Assembly (NCBI GenBank): GCA_030674185.1
Contig: JAPXFY010000022.1
Coordinates: 46,228,898 to 46,292,897, forward strand
DNA length: 64,000 nucleotides
Origin: Monoplex corrugatus
Lineage: Eukaryota; Mollusca; Gastropoda; Littorinimorpha; Ranellidae
Direction: 5' to 3'
Shown here: positions 1-11,825 of the stretch, in pieces
Position numbering within the stretch: the first letter of the stretch is position 1
Layout of the letters: each line of letters opens with the position of its first letter
Program-made: the position numbers and the translations under genes
The notes under the pieces: generated by a model
What the model saw: only the letters and a program-made list of their open reading frames with translations
The model's database searches: none
Told to the model about the DNA's origin: nothing

Positions 1-385
1 CTACTTCCTTGGTTCTCACTATAATAAGGTGATCGATGCGCTGAAACATCTGCATCATCATCATTATCAGGCAAGTCTTTTCCTCTCTCCAACAGAGACA
101 CGTACAGCTGAATCTTCTGAAAGACTCTTGTCAAAATTCCTCTCGGCCAAAATTTTTGTCTGGGTGCCACAAAAGTATAAGTCTCTTGATGGTGCGGCGA
201 CGGTCTTTGTCATCTTGGAAATTGTCCCAAATGTCACGTAACTGACTTCGAATGTCTTTCAGCACCTTTGCGATATCTTCTGGTTCTGGATGTGAAGAAC
301 TGGATGAAGGAAGAGATGTTCCTGTGAAGGGCACAACTGCACCTTCATCGTGTCTGATGAATTTGTACAGCTTACTTGCTTCCAC
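1..385 (-). CDS. SACS: Sacsin exon J (partial): J domain
   Basis: The exon starts after gtgttgcag at 386, phase 0, and reads VEASKLYKFIRHDEGAVV, a Ser/Pro linker, then VLKDIRSQLRDIW and RRTIKRLILLWHPDKNFGRE. HPD, the tripeptide that stimulates Hsp70 ATPase activity, is at about 159-167. The spacing and LYLxWHPDKN form are those of the divergent sacsin J domain. The raw frame stops at a TGA right after REEF (134-137); one extra T gives LTRVFQKIQLYVSLLERG, the expected third helix, and stays open to base 1. The HEPN domain that normally ends sacsin must lie left of the window. A pyrimidine-rich acceptor at 426 is an alternative start but is out of phase. Confidence 0.92.
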
Positions 386-1028
386 CTGCAACACACCACA
401 CATTTCAACAACCTGACTGCAGACACTAAAAACACACAAAAAAGAGAACAAGAATGCATATATTCAATTGATGAAACATGACATGAGCACATTTTGGGCC
501 TGCTGGTCTTTTGGGATTCAGACTATGTCCATCCCCTAGAAAATATTGTGTAACACACTAAAAACACCACTGGCGTTGGTACACATCATGATTTTAATTA
601 TTGTGGTTGCTTTTTTTTAATTATGGTCTTAGTGTTGTTGTTTTTTTAATACTCCCAAATGACACATCCAGATCCACAAATTTCACCATCATGCATAATA
701 TATTTTGATAAAAATCCATATCTATGATTTTACTGGCAGTGCAAAAGAAGAATCACAAGGGCAAAACCAGACAAGGAACAAAAGAAGCATACAAAAACAA
801 CGTGGCTATCCTAAACTGTCTAAACTGTACCTTGATTCTTGTTGACACCTTGTAGAAAGAAATCTTTCTCTGTTTTTGGCCCGACGACATGGAACCCCTC
901 CCAGCATCTTTACCACAAAGCAGTTGTCGGTTTACTTTCAAAAAGCATCCCAAATCCCATCTCTTTCAGAAGTATTTCCAAATTCATAAATTAATGATTG
1001 CAGCTCTTCAAGGTCCAGACGTATTGCG

Positions 1029-1029
<1 letters not shown>

Positions 1030-1099
<70 letters not shown>

Positions 1100-1165
1100 C
1101 ATGCAGCATTATGTGTGTGTGTGTATGTGTGTGTGTGTGCATGTGTGCCATGCAGCAGTGAGTGT

Positions 1166-1242
<77 letters not shown>

Positions 1243-1445
1243 CGCGTGTGTGCCATGCAGCATTACATGTGTGTGTGTGTGTGTGTGTGCATGTGTCTGC
1301 GTGTGTGTGTGCATGTGTGCCATGCAGCATTGTGTGTGTGTGTGTGTGTTGTGTGTGTGTGTGTGGTGTGTGTGTGTGGTGTGTGTGTATGTGTGTGTGT
1401 GTGCATGCATGTGTGCCATGCAGCATCATTAGTGTGTGTCTATAT
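1030..1445. repeat. (GT)n microsatellite with five interspersed ccatgcagca units
   Basis: Long GT runs are broken five times by the same short unit tgtgccatgcagca(t/g) (near 1098, 1147, 1250, 1318 and 1414). The spacing is uneven, so this is a compound repeat in which the GT runs expand between fixed markers. The Cys/Val and His/Thr reading frames on both strands are artefacts. Confidence 0.95.
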
Positions 1446-1871
1446 GTCTGTGTGTTCATGTGTTATATATGTAATGTAAATATTCTCCTGTGATTGTTTC
1501 TATGCAACAAACCCTGCACTGAAATGAGAAATGGAAAACGTATCTGTTGAGTAAACTATGTTTATAACGCATCAATGTGTTGGGGTATGTATCATGTATC
1601 TGTGTGTGCGTATTTCACCGATTTACTGACATGGCATCCCCCCAACGTTTTTGTATGATAAATGAAAAACATATTTGTTGTTATTTACTACGTTTATTCT
1701 GCACTGTCGTATTGGTTCAGTTCAGTTCAATTCATATTGCTTATAGCCTCGCCGACTACTACAGCCATATCAGGGCTAACACCACGTAAAAAAAAACCCA
1801 ACCCGTTAAGATAAAAGACAACAGTTAAAAACCATGCTCACCGATTAACCTTGCAAATCTAAAATGCGATT

Positions 1872-2428
1872 CTTTTTTCTTTTTCTTTTATTGTTGTTTA
1901 AAGCCCAGCCGACTGCGCAGAGCCATATCAGGGCTATAACCGCTTCAAAACACACAAAACTTCAACAGGAAAAAAAAAAAAAAAGAAAATTAAGTACACA
2001 TATCAATGCATTCGCGCACATAATCTAAGGACATGCCCCCGGCGTAGGACCATTCCGTCCGATTTATCGCACAGGGGAGATTTAAAAAACACACCTGAAT
2101 ACAAATATAAGCATACACAAGGACACAAAAACATATAAAAACAGGCATAAATTACCTAAAATTGCTTCTGCATATCTCACCTCCTTAGAGCCAAAAATGC
2201 ACTTAATACATGTACCCAATTATCAATTCGAAGAAAAAGTACGCAAGACTTTATCAAAAAAATACAGGTGAATGGACCATTAAGGCAGAAAATAAGTAGA
2301 AATGACAGAAAGCACGGCAACAAGGTAGAAACAAAGAGTGACAGAAAAGAGGAAATTTCTAGCACAGAATTTCCAGAAGGTGGGGATACTATTTATACTG
2401 AAAAAGCCCCCGGCAACCCAACGGGGGA
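1872..2428 (-). mobile_element. SINE-like retroposon, copy 1 (557 bp), with target duplication
   Basis: Flanked by taaaatgcgatt (1860-1871) and taaaatgcaatt (2429-2440), a 12-base duplication with one change. The uninterrupted target is seen in LINE copy 2 near 17475. Read on the minus strand it has tataaata about 31-38 bases from its 5' end, no long frame, and a 3' end with aataaaa followed by an A-rich tail. Its last ~45 bases resemble the 3' tail of the host LINE. Confidence 0.85.
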
Positions 2429-2612
2429 TAAAATGCAATTAAAGAATAACAGACGTAAAATCAAATCAGGTGAAATATATTGATCTCTTGTAAAAACTGA
2501 AAACTTGCATCAGGAGGAACGTCTCGAAAGAGGTTTTTTAAGGAGTCTGCAGTATAGTGCTTTTGTCTTACATCGTACAAGTCCCAGCAATTGAGGAGGA
2601 GGTGTCAGATGC

Positions 2613-2990
2613 TCAACGGTTCATCACACAGATACACCATGGTGCTTCTTCATTTTTTAAAAGGTATGAATGAATGTAGGATGTGTGACTCATGTGTATT
2701 CTACATAATACTGTCTCTTTCTTACGGTTTCCTGCAGCAGATGGGAGAATTTCTTTCAGGCTAGCGTGGATTTGGAAAAGTTTGTTATCTGTCTGTTCAT
2801 TCCAATCCTCCTGCCACACATTTCTCACGTAACTGTGTACTTTCCATTTGACATTTGTGTAAGGAATCACGGATTGAGACATCTTTTCTCTTGTGGCGTT
2901 CTTGGCCAGGCAGTCAGCCTTTTCATTGCCTCCGATACCAACATGGCCAGGAATCCAGGCAAAAACATAAAACAATCTAGTAACCTTCAT
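2613..2990 (-). pseudogene. RNase H fragment of the LINE
   Basis: Encodes FAWIPGHVGIGGNEKADCLA, the C-terminal RNase H signature (GHxGxxGNExAD) of non-LTR elements, then KNATREKMSQSVIPYTNVKW and a trailing zinc-knuckle-like C..H region. RNase H removes RNA from the RNA/DNA hybrid during reverse transcription. Only the last third of the domain is in frame, and no intact upstream RT is present, so the copy is dead. Confidence 0.8.
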
Positions 2991-3235
2991 TTGTAAGAAT
3001 AGAATACAGTTGGAAGAAGTTCACAAGTTCAAGGTGACTAATGTTTCAGCAAGCAATTGCCTGCAAAGTGGAAAGGGAGTCAGTATGTATCCCACTGTGT
3101 TTGCAATGCACAGGTGTACTGACACTGCTACCCTTCCCCTCCTTTACCCCCTGTTTTGTTGTTGTTGTTTTGTAAAGAGCAGCAATAAATATCTGACATG
3201 GACTTTTTGCACTATATCAATGGAATTATTACTGT

Positions 3236-3590
3236 TTATCATTATTATTATCATAATTAGCTATGTTATTATTATCATCATCATTATCATCATCATAATT
3301 TGTAGTCTTATCGTCATCATAAGTAGTCTCTTGTTATCATTATTATCATCAGTTTCTCTTGTTATTATGTGTCTTGTTGCTGTTGTTGTTGTCATCATTA
3401 TAATTAGTAGTCATCTTCTTCTTATCATCATCATCATTAGTAGTCTATTATTATTGTTATTATTATCATTATATTTAGTAGTCTCTTGTCATTATCATCA
3501 TCGTTATTATTATATCATTATAATCATATTATTATCATTTATCTATCATCATCATCATTACCATTGTTACCATTATCATTATGATATGAG
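3236..3590. repeat. ATT/ATC/GTT trinucleotide-rich tract
   Basis: Imperfect trinucleotide repeats (att, atc, gtt, agt) over about 350 bases. A poly-Ile/Leu frame runs through it by chance. Confidence 0.9.
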
Positions 3591-3859
3591 GAAAGTTTAA
3601 GAGACTGAAATCAACCCAAGCAACAAATCCATGCAGCCTACAGGTTTTGTTTTGTCTTTTCAGTCAACCAATCAATCAAGCAGCTCACAGACTCTGTCCT
3701 GAGATAAGGATGGTAAAACAGTGGAAGAAAGGAGATAGGCACTGTGGAGACCATGCCAGGGCTACATGTGCTACACTTTGTCAGAACAGAAACAGCCTTT
3801 TAGAATGTCAAGGCTACTGCTTACTTTAAGACCTGCAATGTGTGTGGCTGATTATTTTT

Positions 3860-3865
<6 letters not shown>

Positions 3866-3944
<79 letters not shown>
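3866..3944. repeat. (TA)n(GA)n compound microsatellite
   Basis: About 13 TA units run straight into about 26 GA units. Lies about 120 bases from the donor of exon I. Confidence 0.95.
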
Positions 3945-3948
<4 letters not shown>

Positions 3949-4066
3949 AATACATCAAATCAAAATCATTCAAAAAAATTAATCAAATTAAAATCATTCA
4001 ATATAATAAATATGTTAACACAGCACTAGCCTTACCATCTGTCTGTGTGCTCTGATATGCTCTTAC

Positions 4067-7000
4067 CTTTTCAGGATCGCACTTTCTGCCTTTTATGAGG
4101 TAACGCATCTGCATCAGCCTGAGTCTGGCATTCTGGTCGTCCTGCAGATTGGTGGGTTCAATCACTGTCAGCACCTGGGCCAAAATGTAAGTGGGCTGAG
4201 GATGGTCCTGCTCCGTTTGACCAGGTATCTTAGCTTGGTCTTCATCATTGGTATCAACTGTTTCAGTGTTACCCTTACCTGCTGAGTCATCAGAGGCCAG
4301 GATAGGATCATCCACTTCGTACGCCACATACTCGTCTTCCTTGAATTCATAGAAATCGTTGTCAAGAAAGCGGTGCATGTAACGAGGAACAAAACACCCC
4401 AGAGGTGGAAATACTGTGGGAAGGGAAAAGTTAGGAAAGGGAGAAACGTTAGCCATGTCTAGAATTTCTACGACTCTGAATGGATCTTGCAAACAATCTT
4501 CTAGATGTGACTGGCATTCAGATCCACAGTTCAATGCTAATGTGATTGCCAAATGGACATGTCTCCGCAAGTACCTGTTTCTCAGGTTCAGTTCGACACT
4601 TTCTTTTGAGTCTACAAACAGCTTCACTATCGCCACCTCCCGGTCATCCTTTTCCTGTTTTTCAATAAAGTATGGCTTCTTCTTGGTTGTGTCCGGCAGT
4701 TTGGTCTCATTCACAATCAGTTCTGTCTGAAGATCTTCTGTCTTGAAGACAATTATTTGTTTCAGCTGATCCTTGATCCTCTCAGCATCTTCTTCGTTGA
4801 ATGTGTCACCTGTCTTCAGAGCTAAGTGATTGACAATGCGCTGAGCAGCATAGACAACAGCCTGTGAGTGTAGTAGTTCTGTTACTTGCTTTGTGATGCT
4901 GTCTTCATAAGCAGAAGCTCTGCTGGACTCTGACAATCTTTCCATCACAATGTCCTGCCACTGTTTCATCCTGAACTCTTCTGGAAGTAACTTTGCCTCT
5001 CGCTCTGTGTCATGACCTTTTAAGCCAAGTTGTGTAAAACCAATAAATACTACAAGGTGCTTGATGGGCCTTTTTAGTTGCCCCTTCTGATAGTCTGTTA
5101 CTTCAACAATCAGCTCTCGAGAATCAAAGAGTTTTACTTCTCTTAAAGAACGTTCCTGAGGATCAAGACATTCTATGTTTTGAAAACATGACTCTTCACT
5201 CTTCACAAAAACGTACTCACCAGGCAAGTAAAGTCGCTTTGTTGAGAGTAGGTTTTCTGATGGGTTTGCTGACCTCAAAATGTGAAAAATATTGTGAACA
5301 GCTACTGCCACTTTCTTCAGTTCATTGGGATTTAAAGGCTCCCCCTTAGAGGTTTTATAGATTTGCTCAAGAGCCCATGCATAGTGATTAGCAGTAACCT
5401 GCTGGCTAGCACCTAGTTGTCCTAACAGCTCAAAGTGCCTTCCAAGATTTTCAGGGGCATTCACAACAAGACCATCAATGGTCTGTAATGGCACAAGCTT
5501 GATAACAACTTGATCAGGAGAAAATACTGCCTTTCGTTCTTTATCCAGTATTATGTGAACTCCCCTCAGACTTTGCAAATCATGGCCTGGATAGCCTTCC
5601 AGATGTCTGTAGATGGATTCCATAATTCGTGTGACTGAAGTGAGGTCTTTTGCACTTAAACTAGACAACCAAGATGACTTCCCTTCTCTCTTTGATTTGA
5701 GAGAATCACACACACTGGTCACGTGCTTTATGACAAGGTCTTTGTCTGGTGCTTCTGTGAATCCAATACACTCATTCAAATCTGCTTTCCATTCACAAAA
5801 TTTCCTGGGATACGCATCTCTTTCCATAATACAGCAGTTTGTCCATATGATGTCTGCTTGGTCAGGCGAACAGCATTCTGAGAATGATACCAGTGGTGTT
5901 GACGGCTGGAAAAATGGACAGATAGATTGCATGAGATCTCCATAACTTATCTGGCTTTGCTTCCATGGAACGAGAAACTTTACATCCTTCAACTGCTGAA
6001 GGAACCTTTTCTCACGAAGGCACTGCAACTTCCCCAGGTAGCAAACAAGTTCGTGAGACTGTTCACAAATTGTTTCTGACACTGCACGTCTCCCGCCTTC
6101 CTCAACTTGATGGGCAAATTGCAAAAACAAGTCTTCAGTGATCTCACTGATCATGCCTGCTTTCTTTAAAAATGTTTCCCACTCCCACATTTCTTCTGGT
6201 CTTCTTGTCTCTTCTGGTCTGCTGTATGGAGGTGGAGGAAACTGATCTGGTGATACCATGACTTGAAATAAGTCATTGTTTGGGTTGAAGAAATCAGACG
6301 CACGTACAAGGACTCCATGTTTCCTGATAAATCGTGTTTTCTTGAGTTCTTCTAACAGTCTGCACATCTGATCTGTCATTGGTGAAAGTTGCCACTGGTC
6401 TCTGATGTACTGCATGTGCTTTAAATATTGTTATCTGAAAGATCAGCAATACTGGGCAGAAGGTAACATGCATAAAAGTCTGTTGCCTTCAGCGCCTTTA
6501 AATTCAATTTTTCAAACATGTTCTGAAGGTGTTTATTTGGCATGATCATGGTCACATGGAGCCCGTCTAGCCATTTTTTCAGTCCATCTGTTGGAATGCG
6601 TTGTGTTACCCAAAATGCTTGCTTTTTATTTCCAAGGGGTCGAAGTGATCCTTCAATGCCCTCAAAGAAAGGTAAAGTACGGATGGTTTCTGCAAAACGT
6701 CTGCATTCTAAATTTCTGTCAAAAAAGTCCAGGAGGATTTCTGCTTCTTTTACGGATATGCAGTTTTTCTGCAGAGTGTGGCTGGCGAGTGCCTGGAGCA
6801 GTAGGAGGGGATTTTTCACAGAAGCCACTAATTTGTTGATAACAGGGGTATTGGATACATATTTTGTTTGTAATTTTTGCATCTGCATCTTCCTCAAAAT
6901 TGTATTGATTTCATCATCTCTGCTGGCTAATCCTTGCTGTATTGCCTGCTTGTTGCGTCTCTTTAACAGGACAACTTGACTTCTGTCAGCAAAGGGAACC

Positions 7001-9134
7001 AGGACAGTTTCTCCGCTCTTTTTCTTGCTTGTTGGAATTAGACTCCAAGGCTGGAGCCTTTCGATGGCATCTTTCATACTGGCTTCATCTTTCATACTGG
7101 CTTCATCTTTCAATTGCTCTCCAATATATTTCCAAAAGTCCACAATCCACAAAGAGTTTGGCAGCTTTTGCGCCGTCTGCTCTTTCTCAATCAGTGTCTG
7201 GGTACATCCTGACCCATACAATTCTCTGTCCAGGGTGTGTGGAAGAAGGTCTATGAAAGTCTGTATGTCCAACGACTTGATACAACTGGGCCTCTCACTT
7301 GAGTCCTCACAACTAATACATGACATCAGCTCCTCATGCAGGAAATGGTCACTGGACCCAGTCACAAAACCACTGAATTCCGACACAAGGGTAGGGTTGC
7401 GTTCAGAAAAGGAATGAAGGTTTCCTGATATTCTTAGACTGAGAGGAAGATCAATCCAATTTTGGTCTTCTTTGTGCAGGAACTGAACTACTTTTTTCAC
7501 ATTGTCAACACTTCCAAACGCAGTGTCCTCCACCGGTTTTGGGAGATGGTACAGATCACAACAGTCGGTTCTTGGATCATCACGGCCACAAGACTTCAGA
7601 AATTCAATCACCGATTCCTTTGAAACACATTTCGCCGTATCCACTCCGCTACAAAGGAAATCAGAGTATATGCTGAATGGACATTCAATTATGTTCATCT
7701 TCAATCTCATCAGTACATCTTTGAGGGGTTGTTCATCTAGATTCCAGAAGTAGCCCGGAAATCCAACAGACTTTACAGCTGGTACCCAAATGAGCCGATT
7801 TATATCTGTGCGCACGGAAGGGAAAACATCTGCTTCTGTCTGAGCTAACTGCTGATAAAATGAAGATATCACACAATTCCAAAAACTGTCCAGATTAATA
7901 GCATGATGTGGAAAAAGGTCACAGTAGTGTTTCAGTTTTATGTACATAACATCGTCGGCCATCACAGCACAATGGTGGGGTTTGTCGATTTTTTCGTGTT
8001 CTTGCACATCTTCAGGTTTACCATGACCTTTCTTTTTGTTTTGCTTTCTTTTCTTCCTTTTTTTGCTTCTGCCCCAACTTGTGTGTTGCCTTGGTAACGC
8101 TGATCCCACACTGCCGCAATCTTTTGAGCCACAGTCTTGTTCATCATGACTTCCTGGTGACACCACAAACTCTGTTTCTTCACTGAAGAACATTCGTTTT
8201 ATCTCATGAAGTGCTGTGATGTATGTGGGTACAATGATATGGTCTGCCAGCAATTTATTCCATACGGCCAGCTCATCGTTAGGTTTGGTATTGATATTAC
8301 ATCGTCTTTCGTCAGCCAGAGCAAAGCGAGCATTGATGTGAACAGGCAGGCCCATGTCTACAGGCATAGGAAGTGTGCAATAAGCATGAAACACTCTGTG
8401 TTTGTTCTCACTGGGTCTGTGTTTTGGTGGAGTTTCCAAAGTACTATTTTCCTCGCTAGCATTTCTTGCAAGTTTTTGATCACCCCGTCCATCCCTCGTG
8501 TTATCAGTGCCGTTTCTTTCAAACCCCATGTCTTTACTGTTGGAAGAGGCTTGCAGTCTTTCAGTTTGTCCTCTGCTTGCTGTTTGCACAGAAATCTCCC
8601 CGTTTCCCACCGTTAAACAAACACCCACTCCTCCTAAAGGAAACAACTTGTGTTCCCGTATTGCATCAGAATTGTTCAGCTTCTCTGGCAGATGGATATC
8701 GGATGAGAAACCAAAGTTGTGAACAATAAGCCATTCTTCCCTTTTGTCATCAGAGTCGGACAATGTGCAGTGTACAGTGGCTTCCTTTGGGATGAAATCA
8801 GTAAGCCTGTTGATGCTATTTTCACTGCTTAATTTTTTCCCTTCACGCGTTATATGCTCAGAAAATTCTTGCTGCTGTCTTGAGCTTCTGTCAAGTACTG
8901 TGAGCTGCGTTTCATGATCCAACACAACTGTTCCGTCCTCAGTGGCAGTGTACACACAGACTTTTTTCACGTGGCTGAGGAAAAGCAGGCAGTCGCCAAT
9001 CATGCCTTTCAACTTCTGTAGAAGTGTCGCTACTTCTTCAACTGTTGCTGGTGGTTGTTTGATTTCAGAGTTTTCAGCACTTTCTTCTGTTCTTAGTGGC
9101 AGCCTGAACACCGTTCCTCGCTCCGGGTATTCTC
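4067..9134 (-). CDS. SACS: Sacsin exon I: rest of last repeat and long C-terminal region
   Basis: A 5,068-base exon with acceptor gttgcag at 9135 and donor AAAG|gtaaga at 4066. It encodes about 1,690 residues. First come GEYPERGTVFRLPLRT and the rest of the last ATPase region (LPMPVDMGLPVHINARFALA), then the helix-rich repeat body, then a C-terminal segment with YLPGEYVFVKSEE and YILAQVLTVIEP, which match human sacsin just before the J domain. One T appears missing at 6423-6425: the upstream frame ends ...LSDNNI then TAA, and the other frame continues LKHMQYIRDQW with no gap in similarity. Adding one base gives 1,689 whole codons, as the flanking phases require. Odd features are a Lys/Arg-rich insert (8019-8077) and a tandem six-residue duplication KDEASM (about 7074-7110). 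A second possible donor is at 4035. Confidence 0.95.
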
Positions 9135-9924
9135 CTGCAACATAACAAAATAAAAAATAAATCAATGCCTATGAGTAAACCATTTACGTAATCTGTGAAA
9201 ACAAATGTGTCCTCTGCCTGCAGGAAGAAACAAAATGGTTCAGATATACATAAATGTACATATGTATATGTGTAGAAGAAAAAAAATGGTTCAGATATAC
9301 AGAAATGTACATATGTATATGTGTATTTCACAGCTTAACTGAAAAACAGATTAAAGTTCTGACCTTGAAAGTGTGTTGTCACTGATTATGACACAGCAAA
9401 AATGTTTGCGTTATTCGGAAATCTTGATGTATTGCATGCACAAGTCAATTCAATCAAATTCAATTCAATATTCCTGTGTTAATCCATATCCGGAAATGTA
9501 AACGTATCGTACCACACACAAGCATTCTCATATACATGTATACCTAAAACACAAACATAAATTTATCATTAAACATAAAAATAAAACCACCTCAACGGAT
9601 CAAATCGTCCACAAAATACAGTGATTAATATTCATGGCATATGCTAACCACTCCATACAAGAAACCTGATCTCCATCCCAGTTGCCCCCTCCCCCTTGCC
9701 TTGATCATTTACACAGTGACTTAGAAATCACACCATTATTAGATCACAAGACAATCTAAAATATAGAAATATAAACAAAGAATAAAAGGGCAAAAGGGCA
9801 AGTTGAGCAGATGTCAGCCCACTGTTGTTTGATCCTGGTGATTTTCAAATTTTCTATTACTTGCGGCTCTGCTGTTACTTCACTTAACTGCTGTCTTACT
9901 TGCTACTTACTAACTGCTGTTACT

Positions 9925-10040
9925 TCACTTAGTGGAGGTTCTGGTTTGGAATGCCGAAAATCAAGACAGAGAGTACCTTGTGGACTTGTTACTGTGGTGT
10001 CACAGAATAAATGTTTGCTACATTCATGCCATCTGGCAAC
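9925..10040 (-). mobile_element. RTE-like fragment (linker between endonuclease and RT)
   Basis: The sequence around atgccgaaaatcaag and cattcatgccatc matches, in the opposite orientation, the RTE-like element at about 63755-63850. Short and frameshifted. Confidence 0.6.
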
Positions 10041-10224
10041 CATGTCTTATATTTCGGTTTGGGTGGCATCATCTTTGCTCCTGATAAATTGATTTTGTGA
10101 TTGAAATTTGGTTGTTTTCACTTTGCTAATTTGTTCAAACATCTTTGATTTTCTTTCTGTATTGCAATCAGAGATTTTAGTACATTCTTGCTCAAGCCAC
10201 GTTTCTTCTTTTATTGGGGAATGT

Positions 10225-10365
10225 TCTGAGCTGACAGTTTTGTGCTTTGTGGCTGCTTCTATGCTAGCTGAATGGGTACCACAAACTATGTTGGATTTTG
10301 AGAAATTCTACAACATGGGAGATAACTCCTACATGACTCTCAAGAGTTATAATCCTTGGTTATTC
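10225..10365. mobile_element. Half copy of a fold-back element
   Basis: Shares gcttctatgctagctgaatg and the end motif acaacatgggagataa with the right arm of the full palindrome at 21283-21569. The opposing arm is missing. Confidence 0.7.
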
Positions 10366-10679
10366 TTACTACCAGAAGTTTACTATTACTTTCTGGAGGC
10401 CTGGTGCTCATACTGTGCGGAGATCCCAACCACTGCCCATGAAACATGAAGACAAAAGGTGGTTTCAAAGATTTAGTTGCCTTCTGACTTCATCCATCCC
10501 CTGCTGCCCGGGTTTTACCAGAGTCCTGTTGGTCAGCAGTATTTCAGGTTGATATGGATCAGCCTTCAAGGCCAGTCCAGCACCTCAGTGACATTAAGTC
10601 ATTCTGTACTTGTCCAGACTTTGTGATACTGCTTCAACCTCTCAGGGCGTGGATATAGGGTTGGGTTCTGGGAGGCAGG

Positions 10680-10775
10680 AACAAAGAGAATGACAGAAAA
10701 GAGGAATTTTTTTTCCACAGAAGGGAGAATACTATTTACACTCAAAGAGCCCCTTGACATTTCTGCGGGGGAATC
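10680..10775 (-). mobile_element. Fragment of the SINE-like family (5' end)
   Basis: The segment gacagaaaagaggaa...actatttacactcaaagagcccc matches the 5' 95 bases (minus strand) of the 550-bp family at 1872, 38639 and 43511. The TATA motif is changed (tgtaaata). Confidence 0.7.
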
Positions 10776-11034
10776 ATGCAAAACAACCAAAACAGTCTTC
10801 AGTAAGTTATCGCATGCAGAAGTAGAACCTGCAAGTTACGAATCTCAAAACCTTTCCAACAGACAGAGTTTATGCACAGACTTATGCTTGTAAATGCCAT
10901 GATCACTCCGGGTCCTTTACTATCAACTGGCATTTGCACAGTATTTTCGTTAGAAGAATTCCAAATGCAGAGGTGATGTCTTCTACTCTGATGATTACAT
11001 TCAATCTGTGGAGAGATGAATTACGGAATGCTGG

Positions 11035-11825
11035 CCAAGTGACAGATGGACTATGGAATGGTGGCCACATGAGCGATGGACTATGGAGTGATGGCCATGT
11101 GAGTGATGGACTATGGAGTGGTGGCCACTGTGAGTGATGGACTATGGAGTGGTGGCCACATGAGTGATGGACTATGAAGTGGTGGCCACGTGAGTGATGG
11201 ACTATGGAGTGGTGGCCACGTGAGTGATGGACTATGAGTGGTGGCCACGTGAGTGATGGACTATGGAGTGGTGGCCTCGTGAGTGATGGACTATGGAGTG
11301 GTGGCCACGTGAGAGATGGACTATGGAGTGGTGGCCACGTGAGAGATGGACTATGGAGTGGTGGCCACATGAGTGATGGACTATGGAGTGGTGGCCAAGT
11401 GACAGATGGACTATGGAGTGGTGACCAAGTGACAGATGGACTATGAATAGTGGCAAAGTGACAGATGGACTGTGGAATAGTGACCAAATGACAGATGGAC
11501 TATGGAATGGTGGCCACGTGAGTGATGGACTATGGAATGGTGACCAAGTGACAGATGGACTATGGAATGGTGGCCACATGAGTGATGGAGTATGGAATGG
11601 TGGCCAAGTGAGAGACGGACTATGGAATGGTGGCCAAGTAAGAGATGGACTATGGAGTGGTGGCCAAGTGAGAGACGGACTGTGGAATGGTGGCCAAGTG
11701 AGAGATGGACTATGGAATGGCGGCCAAGTGACGGACGGACTATGGAATGGTGGCCAAGTAAGAGATGGACTATGGACTGGTGACCAAGCGAGAGATGGAC
11801 TATGGAGCAGTGACCAAGGGTCTCC
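11035..11825. repeat. 30-bp minisatellite, about 26 units
   Basis: Unit core gatggactatggagtggtgg followed by ccac/caag and gtgagt/gtgaca. Since 30 is divisible by three, long repetitive frames open on both strands; these are not genes. Units drift from agt(gg) forms at the left to aat(gg) forms at the right, so the array shows internal sub-families. Confidence 0.95.

Larger units (their letters stand above)
1735..3100 (-). mobile_element. RNase H-bearing non-LTR retrotransposon, 3' part, copy 1
   Basis: Minus-strand LINE remnant. Its 3' end is near 1735, where the shared tail tagccctgatatggct is found, and its RNase H is at 2613-2990. It is 5' truncated or too decayed beyond about 3100. Copy 2 (17345-20020) is colinear, which defines the family. 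A SINE-like element sits inside it at 1872-2428. Confidence 0.8.
386..4066 (-). other. Intron I-J
   Basis: About 3.7 kb. Holds a GT/minisatellite mosaic (1030-1445), an RNase H LINE with a nested SINE-like element (1735-3100), an ATT/ATC-rich tract (3236-3590), and TA/GA microsatellites (3866-3944). Between 426 and 1030, and 3595 to 3860, I see only AT-rich non-coding sequence; 3700-3800 has weak similarity to the gtgaatgggtacctg short repeat (ggaagaaaggagataggcac). Confidence 0.85.

Noticed and set aside
991..1493. His/Thr- and Cys/Val-rich proteins (also at 24128-24577, 31424-31875, 44865-45083 and 55156-55760)
   Set aside because: Frames through CA/GT microsatellites; no codon structure or neighbours to support genes.
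6415..6425. Two separate genes or a programmed frameshift in exon I
   Set aside because: Similarity to sacsin runs through without gap, the slip is at a T run, and no standard slippery site is present. A sequencing indel is simpler.
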